DNA of 64,000 nt from an uncultured Ruminococcus sp. (GTDB lineage Bacteria; Bacillota; Clostridia; Oscillospirales; Ruminococcaceae): positions 62,001-126,000 of the forward strand of contig CACZFN010000003.1 in assembly GCA_902780505.1 (NCBI GenBank), written 5' to 3'. The notes beneath the pieces are model-generated. The model worked only from the letters and a program-made list of their open reading frames with translations, had not been told where the DNA came from and searched no databases. The translations under genes were made by a program, and so were the position numbers. Shown here piece by piece: positions 16,382 through 23,803 of this stretch (positions within the stretch are counted from its first letter, which is position 1; each line of letters starts with the position of its first letter).

Positions 16382-17410
16382 ATGGATCCACATTTTGAAT
16401 CTGCCGCCTCGGCAGTCGAACGTATCACAGCAGGCTATAATCTCGGCAATTCTCTTGACGCAACAGGTAAGTATGACGGCCCCGATATCACAAAGTATGA
16501 ACTCCAGTGGGGTGAACCTTTCGTTACCAAGACCTTTATCGAAGCCCTGAAAAAAGCAGGCTTCGACGCTGTGAGGGTTCCCGTTACATGGAAAGGCCAC
16601 TTTGATAAAGACGGTAATATCGATAAAGCATGGCTCGGCCGTGTCGGCGAAATAGTCGATCATGTCCTCGACCTCGGGCTTTACTGTATAATAAATGTCC
16701 ACCACGACGGCGGTGAGGGCAGCTGGATCAAGTCCTCCCCGCAGGATTTTGAAAAAAACGGTTCCGTTTTCAGATACCTCTGGCAGCAGATCGCCGCATA
16801 TTTTAAAGACTATGGCGAACGCCTCCTCTTTGAAGCCCTTAACGAGCCTATAAATGAAGCCCGCCAGTGGCTTGCAAACGACGAAAACTCAGTCATGGGC
16901 ACCTCCCTTTATAATCAGGCATTCGTCGATGCCGTGCGTGCCTCGGGCAGCAATAACAGCGTGCGTAACCTCGTCGTTATGCCATATGCAGGCTCTGGTA
17001 CCGAGGGCAGGCTCGATACCTTTAAACTCCCCTCCGATCCCGCAAAAGACCATATTATCCTTGAAGTCCATAACTATGATCCACAAGGCTTCTGCTGGTA
17101 TAAGGCTATAGGCCAGCAGCTGCGCGATACCTGGGGAACGGCCGGAGATCTTGCACAGATAGATCATTTCAAGTCGCTCATGAAAGCCTTTATGGATAAA
17201 AATAACGTCCCTGCTATTGTCGGCGAATATGGCTCTCAGGATAAGCACAATGAAAGCGAACGTGCAAAACACGCATACGCATTTACCTCCGCTATGCGTG
17301 AGATAGGCGTGAAATGTTTCTGGTGGGACTGCGGCGCATTCTGTATAATGGACAGAAAACAGGAAACTGTCCGCTTTCCTGAAATAGTCAGGGCAGTGAC
17401 TACAGTGTAA
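16382..17410 (+). CDS. GH5 family endoglucanase-like enzyme without signal peptide
   Basis: 342 residues forming one TIM-barrel glycoside hydrolase family 5 domain. The acid/base Glu155 lies in FEALNEP and the nucleophile Glu282 in IVGEYG; NVHHDGG (105-111) and the conserved VRVPVTW are also visible. GH5 enzymes cut beta-1,4-glucans such as cellulose, lichenan or mannans. There is no signal peptide, carbohydrate-binding module or dockerin. An AAAGGAGAAG site precedes ATG 16382, and no upstream in-frame start adds a leader. The enzyme therefore looks cytoplasmic and may act on imported cello-oligosaccharides, fitting the cellobiose phosphorylase at 60.4 kb. Confidence 0.9.
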   Translation: MDPHFESAASAVERITAGYNLGNSLDATGKYDGPDITKYELQWGEPFVTKTFIEALKKAGFDAVRVPVTWKGHFDKDGNIDKAWLGRVGEIVDHVLDLGLYCIINVHHDGGEGSWIKSSPQDFEKNGSVFRYLWQQIAAYFKDYGERLLFEALNEPINEARQWLANDENSVMGTSLYNQAFVDAVRASGSNNSVRNLVVMPYAGSGTEGRLDTFKLPSDPAKDHIILEVHNYDPQGFCWYKAIGQQLRDTWGTAGDLAQIDHFKSLMKAFMDKNNVPAIVGEYGSQDKHNESERAKHAYAFTSAMREIGVKCFWWDCGAFCIMDRKQETVRFPEIVRAVTTV

Positions 17411-17420
17411 ATTCAGACTG

Positions 17421-17473
17421 TAAACGGCAGAAATCAGTGTTGTCTTCGGTACTGTGCCCCGCCGTTTTTCTGC
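17421..17473 (+). terminator. probable terminator after the GH5 gene
   Basis: A seven-base outer stem aaacggc / gccgttt encloses a smaller cagt/actg hairpin and is followed by T-rich sequence. The loop is large, so this is moderate evidence. Confidence 0.45.
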
Positions 17474-17544
17474 TTTGCCTGCGTAATTCACTCTATTGTG
17501 AATACTGCACCTAAAATTACAGTAAACTTTGTATAAAATATTAC

Positions 17545-17573
17545 TTGAATATTAAGACAAAAAGTTGTATAAT
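17545..17573 (+). promoter_or_regulatory. promoter of the HTH/coiled-coil gene
   Basis: TTGAAT (17545-17550) and TATAAT (17568-17573), 17 bp apart. The leader contains a small hairpin (tgcctgataccctcgggca). Confidence 0.7.
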
Positions 17574-17647
17574 ATTAAGGTAAAGATTTTGTTTGAGATG
17601 CCTGATACCCTCGGGCAATTGACAACGCAGCGAAAGGAAGGGTTCTC

Positions 17648-18964
17648 TTGGCTAAGAAAAATGAAAGCACAAGCGAAAAGATAGTAAGATTATATAAGGA
17701 AGGTCATAGTATCGACGCGATCTCTAAGCTTATGGAGATACCAAAGGGAAATATTCCAAATATACTTGAAAAGCATTTCCCCGATTATCAGAACTACGTT
17801 CAGCCTGAAAGGCCGCATGATACTGAAAGCCAGAAATCAGGCGGCGGCTTCGGCGGCCTGTTCGGCAGGGGTAAGAATAAAAAAGAAGATACCGCAGATC
17901 CTGCGGCAAACGCTATAAACCTCGATATGGATGAAGACGGCTTTATAGACAGAAACGTAGCTGGTATAGCTTCAATGCTCAAAAAGGGCAGAAGTACAAA
18001 GGATATCTGCCAGTTCTTTAACTGTACAGCATCAAATGTTGCCGCAGTTTCCGAGGTCATTGAAGAACATTTCAAACGTAAGGAAGCCGCAGAAAAGGCT
18101 AAGAAAGACGCTTTCAAGACAGGCCCCGATTATGAAGGCCCTAAGGTCAAGGAAAGTACCGATCTCCTTACAGGCAATACCCCGGAGATCACTAAACCTT
18201 CACCTGTGAAGCCCGCACCTGCACTTGAAGAAAAGGAATATGTCCCCCCTGTATATGATCCCGTCCCCGAAAACCCGACAATGGACGAGATAGAAATACC
18301 TGATATCGACGAACTTACTTTCGGCTCCGATATTCCTAAGACTCCCGTTACAGCTAATGAAACTGAGGAGGAAAAGGAAAAGATTCTTGAAGAAAGAGCG
18401 CCCGAAAACTATGATATCCCCGCCGCAACACCTATAGAAGAAGAAAAGGCAGAGGAAGAAAAGAAGGACGAAGCTAAGCCCGAAGATAAGAAAGAAGAAG
18501 CAAAGCCCGAGGATAATAAGAAAGCCCTCGCGGCTGAAGCTAAGCCCGATAAAAAGGAAGAAAATAGGGCAAAGATCGAATTTAAGCCAATACCTGCATA
18601 TACCCCCAGAAAGTCTGCGGCAGCAGCGCCCGCTGCGGCTGATGAGGATACGACAGACTATAATATAGAGGAGGACGATTCCATGACACCAATGGAAAAA
18701 ATGAAGAAGTTCGCAGAGCTTCAGATAGCAGATAACGAAACTAAGATAGCAGACCTTGAAAAGAAAGCTGTTGCAGCTAAGGCAAGCGCAGCAAGCGTCG
18801 CTACAAAGGTAGGCGAGATAGAAGCACAGATAGCTAAACTTCGTGCCGAAGCTGATAAGATAGTTGCCGATAAGGTAAAGGCAGAAGCCGAAGCCGCTGA
18901 TATCGACGCCCAGATCGCAGCCCTCAAAAAAGAAAACGACGAGTTCAAGAGCTACATAAAATAA
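17648..18964 (+). CDS. uncharacterised protein: two HTH-like segments, charged linker, C-terminal coiled coil
   Basis: 438 residues, not assigned to a known family. Two helix-turn-helix-like segments stand out: residues about 10-43 (IVRLYKEGHSIDAISKLMEI) and about 105-140 (IASMLKKGRSTKDICQFFNC). Both resemble resolvase or transposase-type HTH repeats and are separated by a Gly/Lys linker. Residues 165-340 are Pro/Glu/Lys-rich and probably disordered. The last 90 residues are an Ala/Lys/Glu heptad coiled coil. There is no signal peptide. TTG start with an AAAGGAAGGG site 7 bp upstream. A DNA-binding and multimerising or scaffold role is possible but unsupported. It is monocistronic: own promoter, followed by a terminator. 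Confidence 0.7.
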   Translation: MAKKNESTSEKIVRLYKEGHSIDAISKLMEIPKGNIPNILEKHFPDYQNYVQPERPHDTESQKSGGGFGGLFGRGKNKKEDTADPAANAINLDMDEDGFIDRNVAGIASMLKKGRSTKDICQFFNCTASNVAAVSEVIEEHFKRKEAAEKAKKDAFKTGPDYEGPKVKESTDLLTGNTPEITKPSPVKPAPALEEKEYVPPVYDPVPENPTMDEIEIPDIDELTFGSDIPKTPVTANETEEEKEKILEERAPENYDIPAATPIEEEKAEEEKKDEAKPEDKKEEAKPEDNKKALAAEAKPDKKEENRAKIEFKPIPAYTPRKSAAAAPAAADEDTTDYNIEEDDSMTPMEKMKKFAELQIADNETKIADLEKKAVAAKASAASVATKVGEIEAQIAKLRAEADKIVADKVKAEAEAADIDAQIAALKKENDEFKSYIK

Positions 18965-18975
18965 TGATCAGTGTA

Positions 18976-19010
18976 TAAAAAGACCGGTGAGTTTTATCAC
19001 CGGTCTTTCT
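18976..19010 (+). terminator. intrinsic terminator (aagaccggtga stem), copy 1
   Basis: aaagaccggtga / tcaccggtcttt stem with T-rich tail, directly after the coiled-coil gene. A near-identical stem occurs at 19160-19195, and related accggt stems end the genes at 59.6 and 60.4 kb, so this terminator sequence is reused. Confidence 0.85.
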
Positions 19011-19159
19011 GCTTGTCGCAAAACTTTGTTTTGTTTATACGCATAGGAAGATGTGCGGATACATAGGCTGTCCGTGCCCTATTTCGGGGGGCTTTCCGGT
19101 CGCCCCCCGTACCCCCTTCGGATGCATCACCCAAATAATTTGGCTTTATCGACAGTCTG

Positions 19160-19195
19160 AAAGACCGGTGAGTTTATCACCGGTCTTTGCTTTTG
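19160..19195 (-). terminator. intrinsic terminator (aagaccggtga stem), copy 2, bidirectional
   Basis: Second copy of the accggtga stem, ending the minus-strand zinc-ribbon gene. Between the copies (19020-19158) lies a GC-rich stretch with a ggggggc/gcccccc hairpin like the one in the 44.4-kb inverted-repeat element, and no gene. Confidence 0.7.
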
Positions 19196-19978
19196 TCATT
19201 CACTTTCCTGCTCACTGCTGTCAACGCCCTGCTGCATTTCCTCCTCCGTAAAGGGTATCGGCGTCGCATCAATGTAAAATATCTTCCAGCTGCCCGCCTG
19301 CTTTGAAATGTATGCCGTCAGATCAGCTTCCTCCGTCTTTATGCTGCCCGAAAAAGTCGCCTTTATGTCAACCTTGTGCGGATCTTTTAAGTCAGTTACC
19401 GTAGAAATAAGCGCCCACTCCGCTTTTTCCTTCTCACTCAGCTTTACAGGATCAGAAAGTATCTCAACACTTACCTTGAAATCCTCCCCGTACATTCCGA
19501 CAAGATCCTCACAGAATTTGTCCATGTACTTCTCCTTGCTCACGCCAAGTTCACTCAGATCAGCATCATACTCTTTCCTTAGCTTTGAATGCTGTGCCGA
19601 AACAAATCCGTCGTAATCCCTGTCCTCTATCGCCTGAAAATATCGCTCTATCACCTTTGTCCTGCTGCCTAAAGTAATAGTCCCCGTGGAAATAAGCCCC
19701 ACGACCACTATCACTGCCGCCGCAAGTAAAACAACAGCCAGCTTTCTGCCGCTTATTTTTGCGGCCTTTTTCTTTTTGCCTTTCTTTGCACCTGCCTGCT
19801 TTTCTTTAAGCTTTGCATAGTATGCTTCCTTTTCCTCCGCCGTCATAAAGCGTACAGGCTTTTGCCCCTCTTTTTTCATTTTCTCAAGTGCTTTGGAAGT
19901 GACCTCTCTGCCATACCCGCACTTGTCGCAGTAATCGCCTTTGTATTCAGCCCCGCAGGACTTGCATATCTTAGCCAT
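19196..19978 (-). CDS. zinc-ribbon, single-pass membrane protein of unknown function
   Basis: About 260 residues. An N-terminal zinc ribbon (CKSCGAEYKGDYCDKCGYG; C-x2-C-x7-C-x2-C) is followed by a Lys-rich cytoplasmic segment, one membrane helix (about 81-103) and an extracytoplasmic domain with an NTF2/DUF4878-like start (VIERYFQAIEDRDYDGF). Similar zinc-ribbon/TM/outer-domain proteins are common in Clostridia but have no defined role. ATG at 19978 is preferred (GGTGAT site; it begins with the ribbon); an upstream ATG at 19996 lacks one. It may be monocistronic. Confidence 0.8.
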   Translation of the reverse strand: MAKICKSCGAEYKGDYCDKCGYGREVTSKALEKMKKEGQKPVRFMTAEEKEAYYAKLKEKQAGAKKGKKKKAAKISGRKLAVVLLAAAVIVVVGLISTGTITLGSRTKVIERYFQAIEDRDYDGFVSAQHSKLRKEYDADLSELGVSKEKYMDKFCEDLVGMYGEDFKVSVEILSDPVKLSEKEKAEWALISTVTDLKDPHKVDIKATFSGSIKTEEADLTAYISKQAGSWKIFYIDATPIPFTEEEMQQGVDSSEQESE

Positions 19979-20040
19979 TTCATCACCGTGTTTCATAAAA
20001 TTATAAGGATATTATATCACACCGTCCCCCACTTGTCAAC

Positions 20041-20070
20041 AAAAAGCCCCGCTGTCAAGCAGGGCTTTAA
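20041..20070 (-). terminator. terminator of the LRR surface-protein gene
   Basis: Minus-strand stem AAGCCCTGCT / AGCGGGGCTT followed by TTTT just after the LRR gene stop. Confidence 0.8.
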
Positions 20071-20074
20071 TGCT

Positions 20075-21934
20075 TTATTTTACTTTTACAGTCTTAACGT
20101 CATATGCACCGTTGTAATTAACTTTGTTCACCGTGCGTACAGCCTTGACAGTCACTTCGTATGTCTTGCCCTTGACAAGTCCCGATATCGTTTTTGATGT
20201 CACATTGTTTGCAACCTTGACGCTTTTCCATGAAGAAGTTCCCTTGACTCTGTAATAAACGATGTAATTAGTCGCACCCGCCACCTTACTCCAGCTGAAC
20301 TTCACTGCCTTGCTTGCCGCAGCCGCCTTGAAGCTCACCTTTGCAGGCTTGGTAGATGTCGTAATTGTAGGATATTTTGCCGAAGTATAATCCTTGCCGC
20401 CGACTGTCTTGTAAGCCTTTATCGCATATTTATAGGTGGTTCCTGCTTTTAGCGACTTGACCGTGTACGTATTCACATTGCCCGTTTTAGCAATGCGAAC
20501 CCATTTCTTGGTTGAAGTGTTGTACTGATATACGATATACCCTTGTGCGCCCGAAACCTTGTTCCACGAAAGCTTAACAGCACTTGCCGAAGTCGAAGCC
20601 GCCCTGAACCCGCCGACATTTGAGGGTATAATAGTAAACGAAAGTGTCTTTGTGCCTGTGTAATCGCCCTTGCCCGTCACAGTGATAGTTCCCGTGCCGA
20701 TGTTCTTGTTGTTCTTGTAGCTTAATGTGTAATCCGTCCCCTGCTTTAAAGTGTAGCTGCCGTCCTTAATAGTAACAGTCGGCGCCTTAGCCTTCCCCGT
20801 GTAGCCGAATACGGTCTTGTCGGCTTTAACAGAGAGTGAAGAAATGCCTTTAGCAGCAAGTAGTTTATACTTAATGCCATTTTCCTTTGCGTATTTTTCA
20901 GCAACCGAACCGCTGTAACAATTGACTACAAGGTTGTCACTATCACAGCCCTGAAAAACTATTTTACCAATACTTGTAACGCTATTTGGAATTGTAATAC
21001 TTGTAAGGCTTGTGCATTCACCGAATGCCCATTCGCCAATGCTTGTAACACTGTTCGGTATTGTTATGTTTGTAATGTCTGTGCAGAAAGCAAAAGCGCC
21101 CACACCAATGCTTGTAACACTATCAGGTATTGTTATACTTGTAAGGCTACTACAACCATCAAATGCAAAATTGCCAATGGTTGTAACACTATTTGGTATT
21201 GTTACTTCTGAAAGCATATGACAATCTCCAAACACGAAATTTCCTATGCTCGTAATACCGCTTGATATTGTAACGTTCCTAAGATTAAAGCAACCATCAA
21301 ACGCTAGTTCACCAATGTTTGTAACACTATCAGGTATTGTTACACTTTTTAAGTTTTCACAGCAAAAAAACGCTTGTTCACCAATGCTTGTAACACTATC
21401 CGGTATTTTTATTTTTGTAAGTTCTTTATTATTACTAAATGCAAGCTTTCCAATTCTTTTGACAGAACCGGGTATCGTAACGCTTGTTTTTCCTTTTGGA
21501 AAAACAACTATTTCTGTCATATCTTTGTTATATAATACTCCGTTATTGGAAGAATACTTTTTATTATTGGCGTCAACATTTATGCTTAAAAGCTCTGTAC
21601 AATGAAAAAACGCATTATCATAAATACTTGTTACACTATCCGGTATAGTGATACTTGTCAGGTTTTTGCAATCAAAAATAGCTTCACTTTGAATACTTGT
21701 AACCTTTTTTCCGTCTATTGTTGAAGGTATGGTTACTGTTTTGTCGCTGCTACCATAATAACTTATCTCCACAGTCCCGTCATCAAGAACTGTATACTCA
21801 AAATCCCCATACGTCAGCGTTTCCTCCGCCCTCGCCGTAACCGCCGTATCAATCACGCCCTCAAACGGCAAAGCCGAAAGCCCGCCAAGCGCCAATGCTA
21901 AAGCCGCTGATAAAGATACCACTTTTTTATACAT
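20075..21934 (-). CDS. secreted BspA-type leucine-rich-repeat protein with C-terminal Fn3-like modules
   Basis: 619 residues. A signal peptide (about 1-36, ending near ARA-EE) is followed by a long run of LRR_5/BspA-type repeats (about 75-360; recurring ITIPDSVTSIG). Next comes a YDG/Ig-like segment (about 365-445; GTGTITVTGKGDYTGT) and two fibronectin-III-like modules ending exactly at the C-terminus. BspA repeats mediate adhesion to proteins or other cells. There is no sortase motif or S-layer domain; attachment may involve the C-terminal modules, which closely match those of the beta-helix protein at 53.5 kb. Own promoter (TTGCAT-17-TATAAT, 21994-21966) and terminator. Confidence 0.9.
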   Translation of the reverse strand: MYKKVVSLSAALALALGGLSALPFEGVIDTAVTARAEETLTYGDFEYTVLDDGTVEISYYGSSDKTVTIPSTIDGKKVTSIQSEAIFDCKNLTSITIPDSVTSIYDNAFFHCTELLSINVDANNKKYSSNNGVLYNKDMTEIVVFPKGKTSVTIPGSVKRIGKLAFSNNKELTKIKIPDSVTSIGEQAFFCCENLKSVTIPDSVTNIGELAFDGCFNLRNVTISSGITSIGNFVFGDCHMLSEVTIPNSVTTIGNFAFDGCSSLTSITIPDSVTSIGVGAFAFCTDITNITIPNSVTSIGEWAFGECTSLTSITIPNSVTSIGKIVFQGCDSDNLVVNCYSGSVAEKYAKENGIKYKLLAAKGISSLSVKADKTVFGYTGKAKAPTVTIKDGSYTLKQGTDYTLSYKNNKNIGTGTITVTGKGDYTGTKTLSFTIIPSNVGGFRAASTSASAVKLSWNKVSGAQGYIVYQYNTSTKKWVRIAKTGNVNTYTVKSLKAGTTYKYAIKAYKTVGGKDYTSAKYPTITTSTKPAKVSFKAAAASKAVKFSWSKVAGATNYIVYYRVKGTSSWKSVKVANNVTSKTISGLVKGKTYEVTVKAVRTVNKVNYNGAYDVKTVKVK

Positions 21935-21965
21935 ATAAACACCCCTTTGATTTATATTTTATAAT

Positions 21966-21994
21966 ATTATACCACACCCCTCCCCAAAATGCAA
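21966..21994 (-). promoter_or_regulatory. promoter of the LRR surface-protein gene
   Basis: Minus strand TTGCAT (21994-21989) and TATAAT (21971-21966) with a 17-bp spacer. Confidence 0.6.
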
Positions 21995-22000
21995 GCATAA

Positions 22001-22026
22001 AAGCCCGGGGCCATTTCCCCGGGCTT
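22001..22026 (-). terminator. terminator of the hydrogenase operon
   Basis: Stem AAGCCCGGGG / CCCCGGGCTT with TTTT on the minus strand, just after hydA. Confidence 0.9.
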
Positions 22027-22040
22027 AATGTGTTATTTAA

Positions 22041-23780
22041 TTATTTGCCCCTCGCCACATAAGTTGTGTGAAGCAGCTCGTGAGCCTTGTGTGAACCGGG
22101 CTTCTCAAAATACTCGTCATAGAGAAGCTTCATTACAGGGCTCTCATGTGAACGCCTGAGCTGATTAACGTCGTCAGAATCATAAAGTGCCTTTGCTCTT
22201 TCAGCTTTAAGGTCAACGTAATTTCTCACGCTGTCACTTACTACAGGCTGACCGCCGCCGTTAATGCAGCCGCCGGGACAAGCCATTATCTCAACAAAGT
22301 TGTAATCACGCTCGCCGCTCTTTATGCCTTCAATGATCTCTCTTGCATTCGCAAGTCCGGAAGCGACCGCTACCTTGACCTCAACGCCCCCTACTGTGTA
22401 GGTAGCTTCCTTGATGCCCTTTGTGCCTCTTACTTCCTTGAATTCAAGTGCCTTGCACTCGCCGTCAAGCTTAACGGCAGCCGTTCTGAGTGCCGCCTCC
22501 ATAACACCGCCTGTAGCACCGAAGATAGTGCCTGCGCCCGAAGCTACTTCAAACGGATCATCGAACTTCTCGTCCTCAAGGTCAGTAAAGACTATACCTG
22601 CTTCCTTTATCATTCTGCCAAGCTCTCTTGTGGTAAGTGCAACATCAACGTCCTCCATACCGTCTCTGAGCTGTTCTTCCCTTGTTACCTCAAACTTCTT
22701 TGCCGAGCAGGGAATTACAGAAACAACAAACAGGTTCTTAGGATCAATGTTTTCCTTCTGTGCATAGTAGCTCTTTATAACTGCACCGAACATCTGCTGC
22801 GGTGACTTGCATGAAGATAAGTGCGGTAAGAAATCAGGGTAGTAATGCTCACAGAACTTTACCCAGCCCGGGCAGCATGATGTGAACATAGGAAGTGTGC
22901 CGCCGTTCTGAATTCTTTCAATAAGCTCGTTTGCTTCCTCAACTATCGTAAGGTCAGCAGTAACGTCCATGTTGAATACCTCGTCAGCGCCGAGCCTTCT
23001 TATAGCGTTTACCATCTTGCCTTCAACGTTCGTGCCTACAGGCATACCGAAAGCCTCACCGAGCTGTGCCCTTACTGAAGGTGCTGTGAAGAATACGACT
23101 TTCTTCTCAGGATCAGCTATAGCGTCCCATACAGCCTTGACACTGCTCTTTACTGTAAGTGCTCCCACAGGACATACTACCACGCACTGGCCGCAGCCAA
23201 CGCAGGGAGCTTCACCGAGCGGCTTGTCAAATGCGCAGCCAACGTGTGCATTGAAGCCTCTCTGAATAGAACCGATAACGGAAATCCCCTGTACCTTCTT
23301 GCACACAGCCGTACATCTTCCGCAGTTGATGCACTTGTTGTTGTCCCTTACAATGTAAGCAGAAGAATCATCTATCTCCTTGTTCATTTCCTCGTGCTGG
23401 AACTTGTCCTCGTCTACGCCGTAAGCTGTGCAGAGCTTCTGAAGCTCGCAGTTTTCAGCTCTCTCGCAGGAAAGGCACTTCTTGTTGTGGTTTGAAAGCA
23501 AAAGCTCTAAAGTTGTCTTTCTTGACTTTCTTACCTTTGGTGTGTTTGTCTGGACCTCCATGCCCTCTGATACAGGGTGTGTGCAGGCCGCAACAAGTCC
23601 CCTTGCGCCTGTTGCCTCAACGACACATATACGGCAGGCGCCTATGCAGTTGATATCCTTGAGGTAGCAAAGTGTAGGTATCTCTACATTAGCTGCTTTA
23701 GCCGCATCAAGTATAGTAGAGCCTGCGGGCACCTCAACAGGAATACCGTTTATTTTACAATGTAACATCTGATTTTCCAT
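22041..23780 (-). CDS. hydA: [FeFe] hydrogenase catalytic subunit (group A3, HydA/HndD type)
   Basis: 579 residues. The N-terminal [2Fe-2S] domain has its Cys set around CIGACRIC. Then come the His-Cys3 cluster (HNKKCLSCERAENC) and two [4Fe-4S] motifs (CINCGRCTAVC, CVGCGQCVVVCP). The H-cluster signatures are all intact: TSCCPGWVKFCEHYYPDF, PCSAKKFE and ACPGGCINGGGQP. As the catalytic unit of a trimeric HydABC complex it oxidises or makes H2, typically with NADH and reduced ferredoxin together (electron bifurcation/confurcation). It ends in a C-terminal small-subunit-like tail. A GGAGGG site precedes the ATG. Last gene of hydCBA. Maturation genes hydEFG are not in the window. Confidence 0.96.
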   Translation of the reverse strand: MENQMLHCKINGIPVEVPAGSTILDAAKAANVEIPTLCYLKDINCIGACRICVVEATGARGLVAACTHPVSEGMEVQTNTPKVRKSRKTTLELLLSNHNKKCLSCERAENCELQKLCTAYGVDEDKFQHEEMNKEIDDSSAYIVRDNNKCINCGRCTAVCKKVQGISVIGSIQRGFNAHVGCAFDKPLGEAPCVGCGQCVVVCPVGALTVKSSVKAVWDAIADPEKKVVFFTAPSVRAQLGEAFGMPVGTNVEGKMVNAIRRLGADEVFNMDVTADLTIVEEANELIERIQNGGTLPMFTSCCPGWVKFCEHYYPDFLPHLSSCKSPQQMFGAVIKSYYAQKENIDPKNLFVVSVIPCSAKKFEVTREEQLRDGMEDVDVALTTRELGRMIKEAGIVFTDLEDEKFDDPFEVASGAGTIFGATGGVMEAALRTAAVKLDGECKALEFKEVRGTKGIKEATYTVGGVEVKVAVASGLANAREIIEGIKSGERDYNFVEIMACPGGCINGGGQPVVSDSVRNYVDLKAERAKALYDSDDVNQLRRSHESPVMKLLYDEYFEKPGSHKAHELLHTTYVARGK

Positions 23781-23803
23781 AGTCTATATTACCCTCCTTA
23801 GGC

